This document shows, in pieces, positions 9,545-17,486 of a stretch of 37,660 bases of DNA. The stretch's first letter is position 1. Each line of letters starts with the position of its first letter. Position numbers and translations under genes: made by a program. Source of the stretch: Sandaracinaceae bacterium (GTDB lineage Bacteria; Myxococcota_A; Polyangia; Polyangiales; Sandaracinaceae); assembly GCA_004213565.1 (NCBI GenBank), contig SHBB01000009.1, forward strand, positions 1-37,660. Reading direction: 5' to 3'. Below the pieces are notes generated by a model. The model was not told the origin of the DNA. It ran no database searches and saw nothing but the letters and a program-made list of their open reading frames with translations.

Positions 9545-11542
9545 TCAGCTGCGCACGCGCACGCCCTCGGGGGCCGGGGCGTAGCGCGCGAGCTCGAGAT
9601 GATGCGTGCCCCGGCCGCGCGCGAGGCTGGCGAGGTCGGTCGCGTAGCCGAAGAGCTCGGCGAGCGGCGCCTCCGCCTCCACGCGGACGAGATCGCGCTC
9701 GGTCTCCATCCCGAGGATCCGGCTGCGGCGCGCGGACAGGTCCCCGATCAGGTCGCCGACGTGCGCCTCGGGTGCGTGCACCTCGAGACGGACGAGCGGC
9801 TCGAGGAGCACCGGGCCCGCCTGCCGCAGCGCGGCGCGGAAGGCCTGCTCCGCGCAGAGCGCGAAGGCGTGCTCACTCGAGTCGTTGGGGTGGGTGGATC
9901 CGTCGAGGAGACGGACCCGCACGTCGACCACGGGGTGGCCGAGGACACCGGACCCGAGCGCCGCCTCGACGCCCTTCCGGACGCCCGAGACGTACTCGCG
10001 CGGGATCGCGCCGCCGCGGATCCGGTCTTCGAAGACGAAGCCTTCTCCGGGCGACGCCGGCTCGAGCTCCATCACCACGTGGGCGAAGAGACCCGGGCCG
10101 CCGGTCTGCTTCCGGAGCACCTCATCGACGCGCGCGCGGGACGAGACCGTCTCGCGGTACGCGACGCGGGGCGCGCCGACGTCGACGGTCACGCCGTGCT
10201 CGGTGGAGAGCCGGCTGACCGCGATCTCGAGGTGTAGCTGACCCATGCCCCCGAGGAGCATCTGCCCCGTGTCGGGGTCGGCGATCACGCGGAGGGAGGG
10301 GTCGGCGACCCGCAGCCGCGCGAGCGCCTTCGGGAGACGATCGCGATCGCTGCGGGTCCTGGGCTCGATGGCCACGCGCATCACCGCGTCGGGTGCGCGG
10401 ACCGGCTCGAGCGAGATGGGATGGGACGGCTCGGACAGCGTGTCCCCGGTCGAGAGATCGGCCGAGACCAGCGCCACGATGCTCCCCGCGGGCGCCTCCT
10501 CGACGTCTTCGCGCTGAGCAGCGAAGAGCCGAACGAGGCGACCGACACGGAGCTTGCGAGACTGAACGGCCACGACGTCTCCGCGGCGCAGCACGCCCGC
10601 GTACACGCGCACGAAGGCGAGCGCGCCGAAGGTGTCGAAGTCGACCTTGAAGCAGAGCCCGGCGAGCGGCGCGTCGGCCGCGCGCGCCCAGCCCTCCGCG
10701 AGAGGCGCCGCCTCCGACGGATCGGGGAGCAGCGCGACCACCGCGTCGAGCAAGAGCGGGACGCCGACGTTCCGGTACGCCGAGCCCGCGAGCACGGGCA
10801 GCCAGCGACCCTCGAGGGTCCCGCGCCGCAACGCAGCCAGCAGCGCCTCGGCGCTGACGTCGCGGCTCTCGACGAAGCTCTCCAGGAGCGCCTCGTCGAG
10901 CTCCGCGCACGCCTCCACGAGCGCCTCGCGCGCCGCGTCGATCCGGGGATCGTCACACGGCACGCGCGACGCCACGCGGCCCTCGTCGTCGAAGGTCACG
11001 CGCTCGCGTCTCACCACGTCGAGGATCGCCGAGAGGGGCTCTCCGTCGGGCAGCGTGAGCACGAGCGGGCGCACCCCGAGTCGGTCTCGCAGCGAGCGCA
11101 CCGCGCGGTCGAGGTCGGCCCCGGCGCGGTCGAGCTTGTTCACGAACGCGATCCGAGGCACCCCGTGCCGCTCGGCCTGTCGCCACACCGTCTCGGTCTG
11201 CGGCTCCACGCCGGCCACCGCGTCGAGGAGAACGACGGCCCCGTCGAGCACGCGCAGCGAGCGCTCCACCTCCATCGTGAAGTCCACGTGACCGGGGGTG
11301 TCGATCAGCGTCAGCGCGTGATCGCCCCAGGCGCACGAGACCGCCGCGGCGGTGATGGTGATGCCCTTGGCCTGCTCTTCGGGTCGGTGGTCCGTGGTGG
11401 TGGTGCCCTCGTCGACGCCGCCGATCCGATGGATGCGGCCGGCGTGGAAGAGGATCCGCTCGGTCAGCGTGGTCTTGCCCGCGTCGACATGAGCGATGAT
11501 TCCGAGGTTGCGCTGGCGAGAAATGGCGATTGTTCCGGTCAT
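9545..11542 (-). CDS. fusA: Elongation factor G paralogue (translational GTPase)
   Basis: A 665-residue EF-G-type GTPase, which catalyses ribosomal translocation or, as a paralogue, a specialised ribosome function. G1 is AHVDAGKTT (17-25), switch I DEGTTTTDHRPEEQAKGITI, G3 DTPGH (81-85, catalytic H85) and G4 NKLD (135-138). The C terminus keeps the domain V signature GYATDLASLARGRGT. The length is about 30-40 residues below the usual 690-705, mostly through a shortened G' subdomain. There is no str operon (rpsL/rpsG/tuf) next to it, so it is probably a second copy. The ATG is fixed by GGAGG seven bases upstream. A long structured leader precedes it. Confidence 0.92.
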   Translation of the reverse strand: MTGTIAISRQRNLGIIAHVDAGKTTLTERILFHAGRIHRIGGVDEGTTTTDHRPEEQAKGITITAAAVSCAWGDHALTLIDTPGHVDFTMEVERSLRVLDGAVVLLDAVAGVEPQTETVWRQAERHGVPRIAFVNKLDRAGADLDRAVRSLRDRLGVRPLVLTLPDGEPLSAILDVVRRERVTFDDEGRVASRVPCDDPRIDAAREALVEACAELDEALLESFVESRDVSAEALLAALRRGTLEGRWLPVLAGSAYRNVGVPLLLDAVVALLPDPSEAAPLAEGWARAADAPLAGLCFKVDFDTFGALAFVRVYAGVLRRGDVVAVQSRKLRVGRLVRLFAAQREDVEEAPAGSIVALVSADLSTGDTLSEPSHPISLEPVRAPDAVMRVAIEPRTRSDRDRLPKALARLRVADPSLRVIADPDTGQMLLGGMGQLHLEIAVSRLSTEHGVTVDVGAPRVAYRETVSSRARVDEVLRKQTGGPGLFAHVVMELEPASPGEGFVFEDRIRGGAIPREYVSGVRKGVEAALGSGVLGHPVVDVRVRLLDGSTHPNDSSEHAFALCAEQAFRAALRQAGPVLLEPLVRLEVHAPEAHVGDLIGDLSARRSRILGMETERDLVRVEAEAPLAELFGYATDLASLARGRGTHHLELARYAPAPEGVRVRS

Positions 11543-11567
11543 GATGACCTCCGAAAGACACACGGGT

Positions 11568-11701
11568 GCACGCGCCGCGCGCCGGCTCATCGGCGCGTGC
11601 GGAGATCGACGCCCGGACGGACGTCGGACGGTTCGGACCATCCGCGGCGGGGGCACGTAGAGCGCAGCTCGGGCGGCTCTACGCGGAGATTCCCGCCGCG
11701 G
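11568..11701 (-). promoter_or_regulatory. Structured leader of the EF-G gene: three stems
   Basis: On the transcript side of the EF-G gene there are an outer 10-bp stem (11642-11651 with 11692-11701) enclosing an 8-bp stem (11656-11663 with 11676-11683), then a separate 10-bp stem (11568-11577 with 11591-11600) about 16 nt before the GGAGG. All three pair perfectly. The outer stem begins at the base directly after the stop codon of the 41-codon upstream ORF. The arrangement is like a leader-peptide attenuator; regulation is inferred. Confidence 0.5.
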
Positions 11702-11827
11702 TCAGCGCGATACCGGCCAGACCGACAGGAGCGCGTACGACGGGCCGGACAGATCGCGCCGCCCGCAGGCCCGCCCGCCGAAGCGGAGGACTCGCGTGAG
11801 GTCGGTCGTGATGGTCCGGGGCGTCAT
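11702..11827 (-). CDS. Possible 41-residue leader peptide upstream of EF-G
   Basis: An ATG-started ORF with GGAG eight bases upstream, encoding a basic peptide (begins MTPRTITTDL, ends LLSVWPVSR). It lies in the same direction as the EF-G gene, 160 nt before it, and its TGA abuts the first hairpin. High GC makes chance ORFs common, so the case rests on the ribosome binding site and position. It could be a translated regulatory ORF instead of a functional protein. Confidence 0.3.
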   Translation of the reverse strand: MTPRTITTDLTRVLRFGGRACGRRDLSGPSYALLSVWPVSR

Positions 11828-11845
11828 GACAGAGGCTCCACCGGA

Positions 11846-11874
11846 TAGATGATGCATCGCCAGCCCGAAGTCAA
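11846..11874 (-). promoter_or_regulatory. Candidate promoter for the EF-G transcript
   Basis: On the minus strand TTGACT (11874-11869) is followed after 17 nt by CATCTA (11851-11846). The -35 is close to consensus, but the -10 is poor. The predicted start falls at the upstream ORF's ribosome binding site, so a slightly different -10 may be used. Confidence 0.3.
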
Positions 11875-11929
11875 TCCCTCGAATCAATGCCCGCTCACGT
11901 TCCTCTCGTGCGAACGGGCGCGCCGCGAC

Positions 11930-11935
11930 TAAGAT
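11930..11935 (+). promoter_or_regulatory. Candidate -10 hexamer TAAGAT deciding the GNAT-nitrilase start
   Basis: TAAGAT overlaps the in-frame ATG at 11934 and lies 7 nt before the GTG at 11943. If it is the -10 box, the ATG is not in the message and the GTG is the first codon of a leaderless mRNA. Confidence 0.4.
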
Positions 11936-11942
11936 GCGCCGC

Positions 11943-13511
11943 GTGAAGATTGACCTCAGCGATTTCGAGACCCGCATCCGTGTCCGCCAGCTCCGGCTCG
12001 AGGACTACGACGAGTGGAAGGCCCTGCTGACGCGGTGCTTCCCCACGCTCAAGCCGTGGCTGCCCGCGCAGATGGAGAGCATGATCTCCCGCTTCCCCGA
12101 GGGGCAGGTCTGCATCGAGGTGGACGGCGAGATGGTGGCGAGCAGCTCCGCGCTCATCGTCCAGTACGACGACTACACCGACTGGCACGACTACCTCGAG
12201 ATCTCGGGCAACGGCTACCTCGAGAACCACGACCCCGAGGGCGACACGCTCTACGGCATCGAGATGATGGTCGACCCCGACTACCGCGGGCAGAAGCTGG
12301 CCCGGCGCCTGTACGAGGAGCGCAAGCGCATCGCGCGCGACTTCAACTGCGCGCGCATGATCGTCGGCGGGCGCATCCCCGGCTACGCGAAGCACAGGGA
12401 CGAGCTGAGCGCGCACGAGTACGTCGAGAGGGTCATCACGAAGCAGCTCTACGACCCCGTCCTGACCACGCAGCTCTCCAACGGCTTCCAGCTGCGCCAG
12501 CTCATCGAGGACTACCTCCCCAACGACGAGGACTCGGGCGGCTGGGCGACCTGCCTCGAGTGGCCGAACCTCGACTACGTGCCGAAGTCTCGCCGCAAGA
12601 AGATGCGGCGCTCGGTGCTCTCGGTGCGCCTCTCACTCGTGCAATACAAGATGCGCCTCCTCGAGAGCTGGGAGGAGTTCGAGCGGCAGTGCGAGTTCTT
12701 CGTCGACACGGCGAGCGACTACAAGGCCGACTTCCTCTGCTTCCCGGAGCTGTTCACCGTGCAGCTCCTCTCGCTCATCGACGAGCGCCGGCCGGCCGAG
12801 GGCGCGCGCCGCCTCGCCGACTTCACCCCGCGCTACCTCGAGCTCTTCGGCCGCCTGGCGACCCACTACAACATCAACATCATCGGCGGCAGCCAGCTCG
12901 CGCTCGAGGACGACGGCCTCCTCTACAACATCGCCTACCTCTTCGGCCGCGACGGCTCGATCGGCAAGCAGAAGAAGATCCACGTCACGCCGAACGAGGC
13001 GAAGTGGTGGGGCATCGCCGGCGGCGACAAGGTCGAGATCTTCGACACCGACTTCGGCAAGGTCGCCATCCTCATCTGCTACGACAGCGAGTTCCCCGAG
13101 CTCGCGCGCGTCGCGGTGAAGAAGGGCGCGAAGATCCTCTTCGTCCCCTCCAACACCAACGACCGCCACGGCCACCTCCGCGTCCGCCTCTGCTGCCAGG
13201 CCCGGGCGATCGAGAACCAGGTCTACGTCGTCAACGCGGGCTGCGTCGGCAACCTCCCCCTCGTGGAGAACGCCGACACCCACTACGCGCAGAGCGGCAT
13301 CTTCACGCCCAGCGACATCCCCTTCGCGCGGGACGGCGTCGCGGTCGAGGCGGAGCCCAACGTCGAGACCGTGCTCTTCCAGGACGTCGATCTCGAGCTC
13401 CTCCGCCGCGCCCGCCGCACCGGCACCGTCCAGAACTGGCTCGACCGCCGCACCGACCTCTACAAGGTCGTCTACACCCCGCCCGGCGAAGACGAGTTCG
13501 TCGTGGACTGA
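11943..13511 (+). CDS. GNAT acetyltransferase fused to carbon-nitrogen hydrolase
   Basis: A two-domain protein of 522 residues from GTG 11943 (525 from ATG 11934; residue numbers here use the longer form). Residues 15-220 are a GNAT domain with the acetyl-CoA-binding segment VDPDYRGQKLARRLYEER. Residues 230-515 are a nitrilase-superfamily domain with the complete Glu-Lys-Cys triad: E272 in CFPEL, K348 in KKIH, C382 in LICYDSEFPE. The same fusion is known from Bacillus YhcX and many other bacteria; its substrate is unresolved. It probably hydrolyses an amide and may transfer an acyl group. No signal peptide, so cytosolic. It is divergent from the EF-G transcript. Confidence 0.92.
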   Translation: MKIDLSDFETRIRVRQLRLEDYDEWKALLTRCFPTLKPWLPAQMESMISRFPEGQVCIEVDGEMVASSSALIVQYDDYTDWHDYLEISGNGYLENHDPEGDTLYGIEMMVDPDYRGQKLARRLYEERKRIARDFNCARMIVGGRIPGYAKHRDELSAHEYVERVITKQLYDPVLTTQLSNGFQLRQLIEDYLPNDEDSGGWATCLEWPNLDYVPKSRRKKMRRSVLSVRLSLVQYKMRLLESWEEFERQCEFFVDTASDYKADFLCFPELFTVQLLSLIDERRPAEGARRLADFTPRYLELFGRLATHYNINIIGGSQLALEDDGLLYNIAYLFGRDGSIGKQKKIHVTPNEAKWWGIAGGDKVEIFDTDFGKVAILICYDSEFPELARVAVKKGAKILFVPSNTNDRHGHLRVRLCCQARAIENQVYVVNAGCVGNLPLVENADTHYAQSGIFTPSDIPFARDGVAVEAEPNVETVLFQDVDLELLRRARRTGTVQNWLDRRTDLYKVVYTPPGEDEFVVD

Positions 13512-13517
13512 CGAACG

Positions 13518-15077
13518 TCAGCCGCGGATGCTCTGCGCGAACCGGAAGAAGTCGTCCGGGTCGTGCCGACGCTTGATGGCGCGGAGCCTCGGCAGGTTCG
13601 CCCCGTAGTACGCGCGCTCCCAGTCGCTCAGCCGCGGATCGATGTAGTTGCCGTAGGCGCCGCCCGCGTGCGGCTGCATCGCGGCGTAGAGCTGATCCAG
13701 CCAGCGCTCGCTCGCCTCGGCCGCGTTCGATCGCCGCGACCAGTACGTCGCGTACTGCGCGATGAAGCGCGCGCGCCGGTGCACGAAGGCCGTCGCGTCG
13801 GGGTCGACCGCGTTGATCGCGCCCCCGACCGCGTCGAGCCCCACGCGGCCCGAGCCCTCCGCGAGGCCCGAGCGATCGAGCCCCTCCAGCAGCGTCTCGA
13901 TGCCACCCGGAGAGAGCGACGTCTGGACCACGTGCGAGCGCGTCCGCTTCATACCCCGCCCCAGCGTGCCCGGGGGCGGCATGTGGCACTCCTCGTACGT
14001 GCGACGCGCGCAGCCGCCGAGGACGAGCATCGTGTCCAGGAGCGCCGCGCTCTCCACGCGTCGCCGTCGTGGCGCCGAGCCCACCCGCGCGATGAGGGCG
14101 TCGAGGTGGGGGGCGAGCGATGACGCGTCCCCGAGGAACACCCCGTGGATGGCGACCGAGCGATCCGCGCCGCGGCTCCCGAGCTCGCACTTGGACCAGA
14201 TCTCCCGAGGCGCGTCCGGTCCCCACTCCTGCCAGCCCGCGACGACGTCCGCCGCCGCGCCCCAGCGCCACGGCAACGCGAAGCGCGTGATCCGGGGGAC
14301 ATGGTGGGTTCGGAAACGAAATTGCGTGACCACCCCGAAGTTCCCGCCGCCTCCGCCGCGGCTCGCCCAGAACAGGTCGGCGTCCGTCTCGGCGTCGCAC
14401 GCGTGGATCACCCCGTCCGCGGTCACGATCCGCATCGCGTCCACCGCGTCGCAGGTCAGCCCGAGCTTGCGTCCGAACACGCCCTGCCCGCCGCCGAGCG
14501 TCAGCCCCGAGATCCCGACGCTCGGACAGGTCCCGCCGGGGATGACCAGGCTGCGCGCGGCGAGCTGCGCGTAGATGTCGATGAGCTTCGCGCCCGCGCC
14601 GACGCTCGCCATGGCGCCCGATCCGTCGAGCGCCACCGCGGACATGGGCCCGACGTCGCAGACCAAGCCCTCGCCGCTCGAGTATCCGCCGTAGCTGTGG
14701 CCGCCGCAGCGGGCCGCGAACGGGAGCGCGTGCGCCCGCGCGAACGCGACGGAGCGCTGCACGTCCGACTCCGAGCGGCAGTACGCGACGCCCTGGGGCT
14801 CGAGCGAGTCGAAGCGCGGGTCGAACAGCCTACGCGCCACCGCGTAGCGCTCGGCATCCGGACGGACCACCTCCCCCTCGAGGCGCTCGGCGAGCCGCGC
14901 CCAATCCGCGTCCGTCGCCGGGCGGGTCTCGGGCACAGGCTCGCTCCGGCGCTCGACCGGCGGCGGCGGCGGCGCCTCTTCCACCGCAGGAGCGCGCGGC
15001 GGCGTCGCGTCCTCCTCACCGCAGCCAGCCAGCAGCGCGGCGGAGCCCAGGAGCTCGAGCAGTTCACGTCGACGCAT
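13518..15077 (-). CDS. Secreted FAD-linked oxidase, berberine-bridge/GOOX type
   Basis: A 519-residue flavoprotein oxidase. The N terminus MRRRELLELLGSAALLAGCG combines a twin-arginine-like motif with a lipobox (C19), pointing to Tat export of a folded holoenzyme and lipid anchoring. A Pro-rich linker (25-50) follows. The FAD-binding PCMH domain has RCGGHSYGGYS with H127 and GTCPSVGISG with C184, the two positions that bind FAD covalently in bicovalent oxidases of this family. The BBE C-terminal signature YGNYIDPRLSDWERAYYG ends the protein. Likely substrates are carbohydrates or secondary metabolites; the sequence does not decide. The end is 6 bp from the nitrilase gene, tail to tail. Confidence 0.9.
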   Translation of the reverse strand: MRRRELLELLGSAALLAGCGEEDATPPRAPAVEEAPPPPPVERRSEPVPETRPATDADWARLAERLEGEVVRPDAERYAVARRLFDPRFDSLEPQGVAYCRSESDVQRSVAFARAHALPFAARCGGHSYGGYSSGEGLVCDVGPMSAVALDGSGAMASVGAGAKLIDIYAQLAARSLVIPGGTCPSVGISGLTLGGGQGVFGRKLGLTCDAVDAMRIVTADGVIHACDAETDADLFWASRGGGGGNFGVVTQFRFRTHHVPRITRFALPWRWGAAADVVAGWQEWGPDAPREIWSKCELGSRGADRSVAIHGVFLGDASSLAPHLDALIARVGSAPRRRRVESAALLDTMLVLGGCARRTYEECHMPPPGTLGRGMKRTRSHVVQTSLSPGGIETLLEGLDRSGLAEGSGRVGLDAVGGAINAVDPDATAFVHRRARFIAQYATYWSRRSNAAEASERWLDQLYAAMQPHAGGAYGNYIDPRLSDWERAYYGANLPRLRAIKRRHDPDDFFRFAQSIRG

Positions 15078-15083
15078 CGTGGG

Positions 15084-15089
15084 AGCGTA
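15084..15089 (-). promoter_or_regulatory. Candidate -10 hexamer TACGCT
   Basis: On the minus strand TACGCT ends 6 nt before the FAD oxidase ATG (15077), with no ribosome binding site between, consistent with a leaderless mRNA. Confidence 0.35.
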
Positions 15090-15131
15090 GCCCAGCGCGT
15101 CGGGCCCGTTCGTCGTCGACCGACGACGGGC

Positions 15132-15137
15132 TATACT
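15132..15137 (+). promoter_or_regulatory. Candidate -10 hexamer TATACT
   Basis: TATACT, one base off the TATAAT consensus, ends 6 nt before the GTG at 15144. This supports that GTG as the first codon of a leaderless antitoxin mRNA. Confidence 0.45.
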
Positions 15138-15143
15138 CGTGAG

Positions 15144-15371
15144 GTGAACGCGCGCCAGCACCTGCACGCCCTGGTGGACGACCTGGACGAGGATGACCTC
15201 GACCTCGCGCGGGCCGCCCTCCGCGAGATCTCCGAGGAGGTCTTCGATCTCTCCGAGGACGACGCGGCGGCGCTTCGCGAGCGAGAGACCGAATGCGACC
15301 GGGGCGAGGTCGTCGACGCGAACACCTTCCTGCGACAGCTACGGGGAGCCGTCGACCATTCCGAAGGTTGA
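15144..15371 (+). CDS. Antitoxin-like protein of a ParE/RelE-type module
   Basis: A 75-residue acidic, helical protein. The second half (LSEDDAAALRERETECDRGEVV followed by DANTFLRQLRG) is the usual toxin-wrapping tail of small antitoxins paired with ParE/RelE toxins. The N-terminal part (HLHALVDDLDEDDLDLARAAL) is not a recognisable DNA-binding fold. The GTG start fits the TATACT hexamer 6 nt upstream and leaves no missing N terminus. Its 3' end overlaps the remnant of the toxin reading frame, as in an intact module. The partner is broken, so the protein is now an orphan. Confidence 0.65.
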   Translation: MNARQHLHALVDDLDEDDLDLARAALREISEEVFDLSEDDAAALRERETECDRGEVVDANTFLRQLRGAVDHSEG

Positions 15372-15498
15372 GATCGCGCGGCGCGCTGCTCGAGAGATCG
15401 AGCTTGCGCGCAGATGGTGGCTGAAGAACCGCGACAAGGCGCCGCATGCGTTCCAGATCCTGGCGCTCTGGCACATGAGCCGCAGCAGAGCTCCCTGA
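15358..15498 (+). pseudogene. Truncated ParE/RelE-type toxin
   Basis: The frame overlapping the antitoxin's end reads IPKVEIARRAAREIELARRW, then WLKNRDKAPHAF, which is the standard N terminus of ParE-family toxins (first strand, then the helix with the WW-x-N-R segment). After about 32 residues the homology stops, and 14 unrelated residues lead to a TGA at 15496-15498, against 90-100 residues in intact toxins. No ATG/GTG/TTG start is present in frame near the beginning (it opens with ATT). The catalytic C-terminal strands are missing, so the product cannot be an active toxin. Confidence 0.65.
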
Positions 15499-15522
15499 CT
15501 CGGCGCCCGGCGGATCTGCCCC

Positions 15523-15528
15523 CATACT
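15523..15528 (+). promoter_or_regulatory. Candidate -10 hexamer CATACT
   Basis: CATACT ends 6 nt before the GTG start of the fatty acid hydroxylase at 15535, again without a ribosome binding site between. Confidence 0.35.
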
Positions 15529-15534
15529 TCTGGC

Positions 15535-16236
15535 GTGAGCGGAACGGGACCCTTCACCGAGGAGTGCGTCGAGGCGGCGCGGCGCTCGTGGACGCCGCGC
15601 AAGGGGCCGCGCGCAGCGTCCCGGGTGCGGCTCTTTCGAGACTTCGTGCCCGAGCACCTGATCTTCGGCGGACACCCGGCCCTGCCGTTCCTGCTGGTCA
15701 CGCCGTTCGTAGGCTGGCTCCTGGAGCACGCCCCGACGCACGCCTGGGCGCCGGCCGTGTTCCTGCTGGGCGCGCTGAGCTGGACCCTCGTGGAGTACGC
15801 CATGCATCGCTGGCTCTTCCACTTCCCGAGCCAGGGTGACCCGGGCAAGGTCACGACCTTCATCGTGCACGGCCACCATCACGTCTCGCCGCAGGAGCCC
15901 TCGCGCCTGGCGGCCACGCCCGTGCAGATCGGCTCGCTCGCGCTGCTGATGCTCGGCGTCTTCCAGTGGACGCTCGGCCCGGCGTGGATGAGCGCGATGG
16001 CCGGCTTCCTGGTCGCGTACCTCGCGTACGAGGCCGTGCACCACATCGCGCACCACGGGCGGCCGCGCTCGCGCCTGCTGCGCGCGATCCAGCGTCACCA
16101 CCTCGCGCATCACTACGAGCACGCGGGCGCGGCGCGCTGGGGCATCTCGAGCCCGCTCTGGGACTGGGTCTTCCGGACCCTCAGGCCGCGCGCTGATGCG
16201 CTTCGACCCGAGCGAGCCGACGCGCCGCTTCCGTGA
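15535..16236 (+). CDS. Fatty acid hydroxylase superfamily membrane protein
   Basis: A 233-residue integral membrane di-iron enzyme of the sterol desaturase/fatty acid hydroxylase superfamily. Hydrophobic segments are at about 48-64, 72-90, 128-148 and 150-168. The histidine clusters that bind the two irons are complete: H91 and H96 in MHRWLFH, HGHHH at 113-117, HHIAHH at 169-174 and HHLAHHYEH at 188-196. The pattern is closest to fatty acid 2-hydroxylases (SCS7-like), which act on fatty acyl chains of sphingolipids; myxobacteria make such lipids, so lipid 2-hydroxylation is a reasonable guess. GTG start. Its last 56 bp overlap the end of the convergent TerB-like gene. Confidence 0.88.
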   Translation: MSGTGPFTEECVEAARRSWTPRKGPRAASRVRLFRDFVPEHLIFGGHPALPFLLVTPFVGWLLEHAPTHAWAPAVFLLGALSWTLVEYAMHRWLFHFPSQGDPGKVTTFIVHGHHHVSPQEPSRLAATPVQIGSLALLMLGVFQWTLGPAWMSAMAGFLVAYLAYEAVHHIAHHGRPRSRLLRAIQRHHLAHHYEHAGAARWGISSPLWDWVFRTLRPRADALRPERADAPLP

Positions 16237-16639
16237 AGAGCAGGTCCGCCTCTCGGTGCCAGGGGAGCTCCGTCTCCGTGCGCACCCAGCGCGCGAACGA
16301 GCCGAGGAAGCGCGCCATGTCGGGCCCCACCCGCAGCCGCTCCGCGAGGTGGCTCAGCAGCGACGACTCGCGCCTGAGCGTGAGCCCGTCCGCGAGCATC
16401 ATCCAGACCGCGCCCGCGTAGGCGAGCAGCCGCGCCTGCCGGTCCATGCCCTCGAAGTCGATCTCGTCGAGCGTGGGCACCGTGAGGATGGAGCCGTCGG
16501 TCACCCCGAGGGCCAGCGCCGCGCCCGCGAGGGCCTCGCTCTCCTCGTCGGAGACATCGCCGTCCGCGCCGGCCATGCAACCGAGCAGAGCGAGCACCGA
16601 GCGGCGCGCGGCGGGATCGAGCGTGAGCAGAGCGGTCAT
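16181..16639 (-). CDS. TerB-like helical protein
   Basis: A 152-residue all-helical protein resembling the TerB/tellurite-resistance superfamily. It has the acidic repeat GADGDVSDEESEALAGAAL and a second such unit, MLADGLTLRRESSLLSHLAERL, that in the family binds metal or links to membranes. The start ATG 16639 is preferred over 16687 and 16657 because AGGAAGGA lies just upstream of it. It stands alone, without other ter genes, so a role in tellurite resistance should not be assumed. It overlaps the hydroxylase gene tail to tail by 56 bp. Confidence 0.75.
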   Translation of the reverse strand: MTALLTLDPAARRSVLALLGCMAGADGDVSDEESEALAGAALALGVTDGSILTVPTLDEIDFEGMDRQARLLAYAGAVWMMLADGLTLRRESSLLSHLAERLRVGPDMARFLGSFARWVRTETELPWHREADLLFTEAARRLARVEAHQRAA

Positions 16640-16832
16640 ACCGTCGTCCTTCCTCATCCGGGAGGTCGAACGGTTCTTGGGGCCCATCGATTCCGAGTGT
16701 CCAGCCCCTGCGACAACTTGTCACCGAGCCAGGGTCGCGCCGTGGGGAGCGAAGTTTTCTCGGCGTCGGGCGAAACCACTTCCCCGAGACGACGATGCCA
16801 TCCTCGCTCGAACAGCCGGGGAGCATTTCCAG

Positions 16833-17486
16833 ATGCGCGACAGGAGAAGGAAGAACACTGAAGCGCGGCGCCCGAACGGCCGATGCATCCTGGCGGCCGC
16901 GCTGCTCCTGAGCATCGCGGGGACCGCACGAGCGAACCCGACGATCCCGCGCCAGCCATTCGACCCGGAGTGCACTCCCGAGAACATGACGCGAGGCTCA
17001 TGGACCGAGTGTCACTACTGTCCAATGGAGAGCCGCCGAGGCTACGAAGGCAGACCCGACGCCCCCCCGCCGCGGCCTCCACCCTCTCTGACAGCCCCGG
17101 GCCAGATCCGGGCAGCAGGTGGAAACTGCGACCTTCTCAGATATGCGGGGTTCCGGCGCCGATGCCAGAGCGGGTCGAGAGGCGTCTACTGCCGGCGCCC
17201 CGAGCGAGAGGCGGAACCAGCCACCGAAGAGCGTTCGAGTCGGCCGATGCTCTGTTCGGCGAGCCCGCTCGGAGGAAGTGACCCTGCGCTCCCGCTGATG
17301 CTCGCGTCCTGGGTCTTCTACGGCGCTCGCCGGCGTCGACGTTCGCATCCGGGATTGTCAGAAGACCGAAAGGCACGGGTGCAGCGACGGCTGCGGCGGC
17401 TCGTCCCGAGGGGGCGGCGGACAGAAGGGGAACCGATCAGGCGGCGGCGGCGGCACCGTGGGACCCAGCGACATCGCGTCCGGTGA
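16833..17486 (+). CDS. Secreted Cys-rich protein with MYXO-CTERM-like segment
   Basis: An ORF of 217 residues. After a basic start there is a signal peptide (ILAAALLLSIAGTARA, cleavage near residue 35), a mature part with seven cysteines (for example ECTPE, TECHYC, GNCDLL, RRCQSG), and then at about 140-170 a Cys-Ser, a hydrophobic run (ALPLMLASWVFYG) and an Arg cluster, the layout of a MYXO-CTERM surface-sorting tail. Instead of stopping there, the frame runs on for about 47 Arg-rich residues that overlap the minus-strand lipoprotein gene by 129 bp. Loss of the original stop or a frameshift is likely. GGGGAGC precedes the ATG. Function unknown. Confidence 0.5.
   Translation: MRDRRRKNTEARRPNGRCILAAALLLSIAGTARANPTIPRQPFDPECTPENMTRGSWTECHYCPMESRRGYEGRPDAPPPRPPPSLTAPGQIRAAGGNCDLLRYAGFRRRCQSGSRGVYCRRPEREAEPATEERSSRPMLCSASPLGGSDPALPLMLASWVFYGARRRRRSHPGLSEDRKARVQRRLRRLVPRGRRTEGEPIRRRRRHRGTQRHRVR

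Noticed and set aside
9545-11542. Tetracycline-type ribosome protection protein
   Set aside because: Switch regions and domain V (DEGTTTTD, VEPQTETVWRQA, GYATDLASLARGRGT) are those of EF-G, not of Tet(M)-like proteins.
14145-15143. Plus-strand extension of the antitoxin reading frame
   Set aside because: It is antisense to the FAD oxidase gene and low in complexity; the TATACT hexamer and the fold both point to the GTG at 15144.
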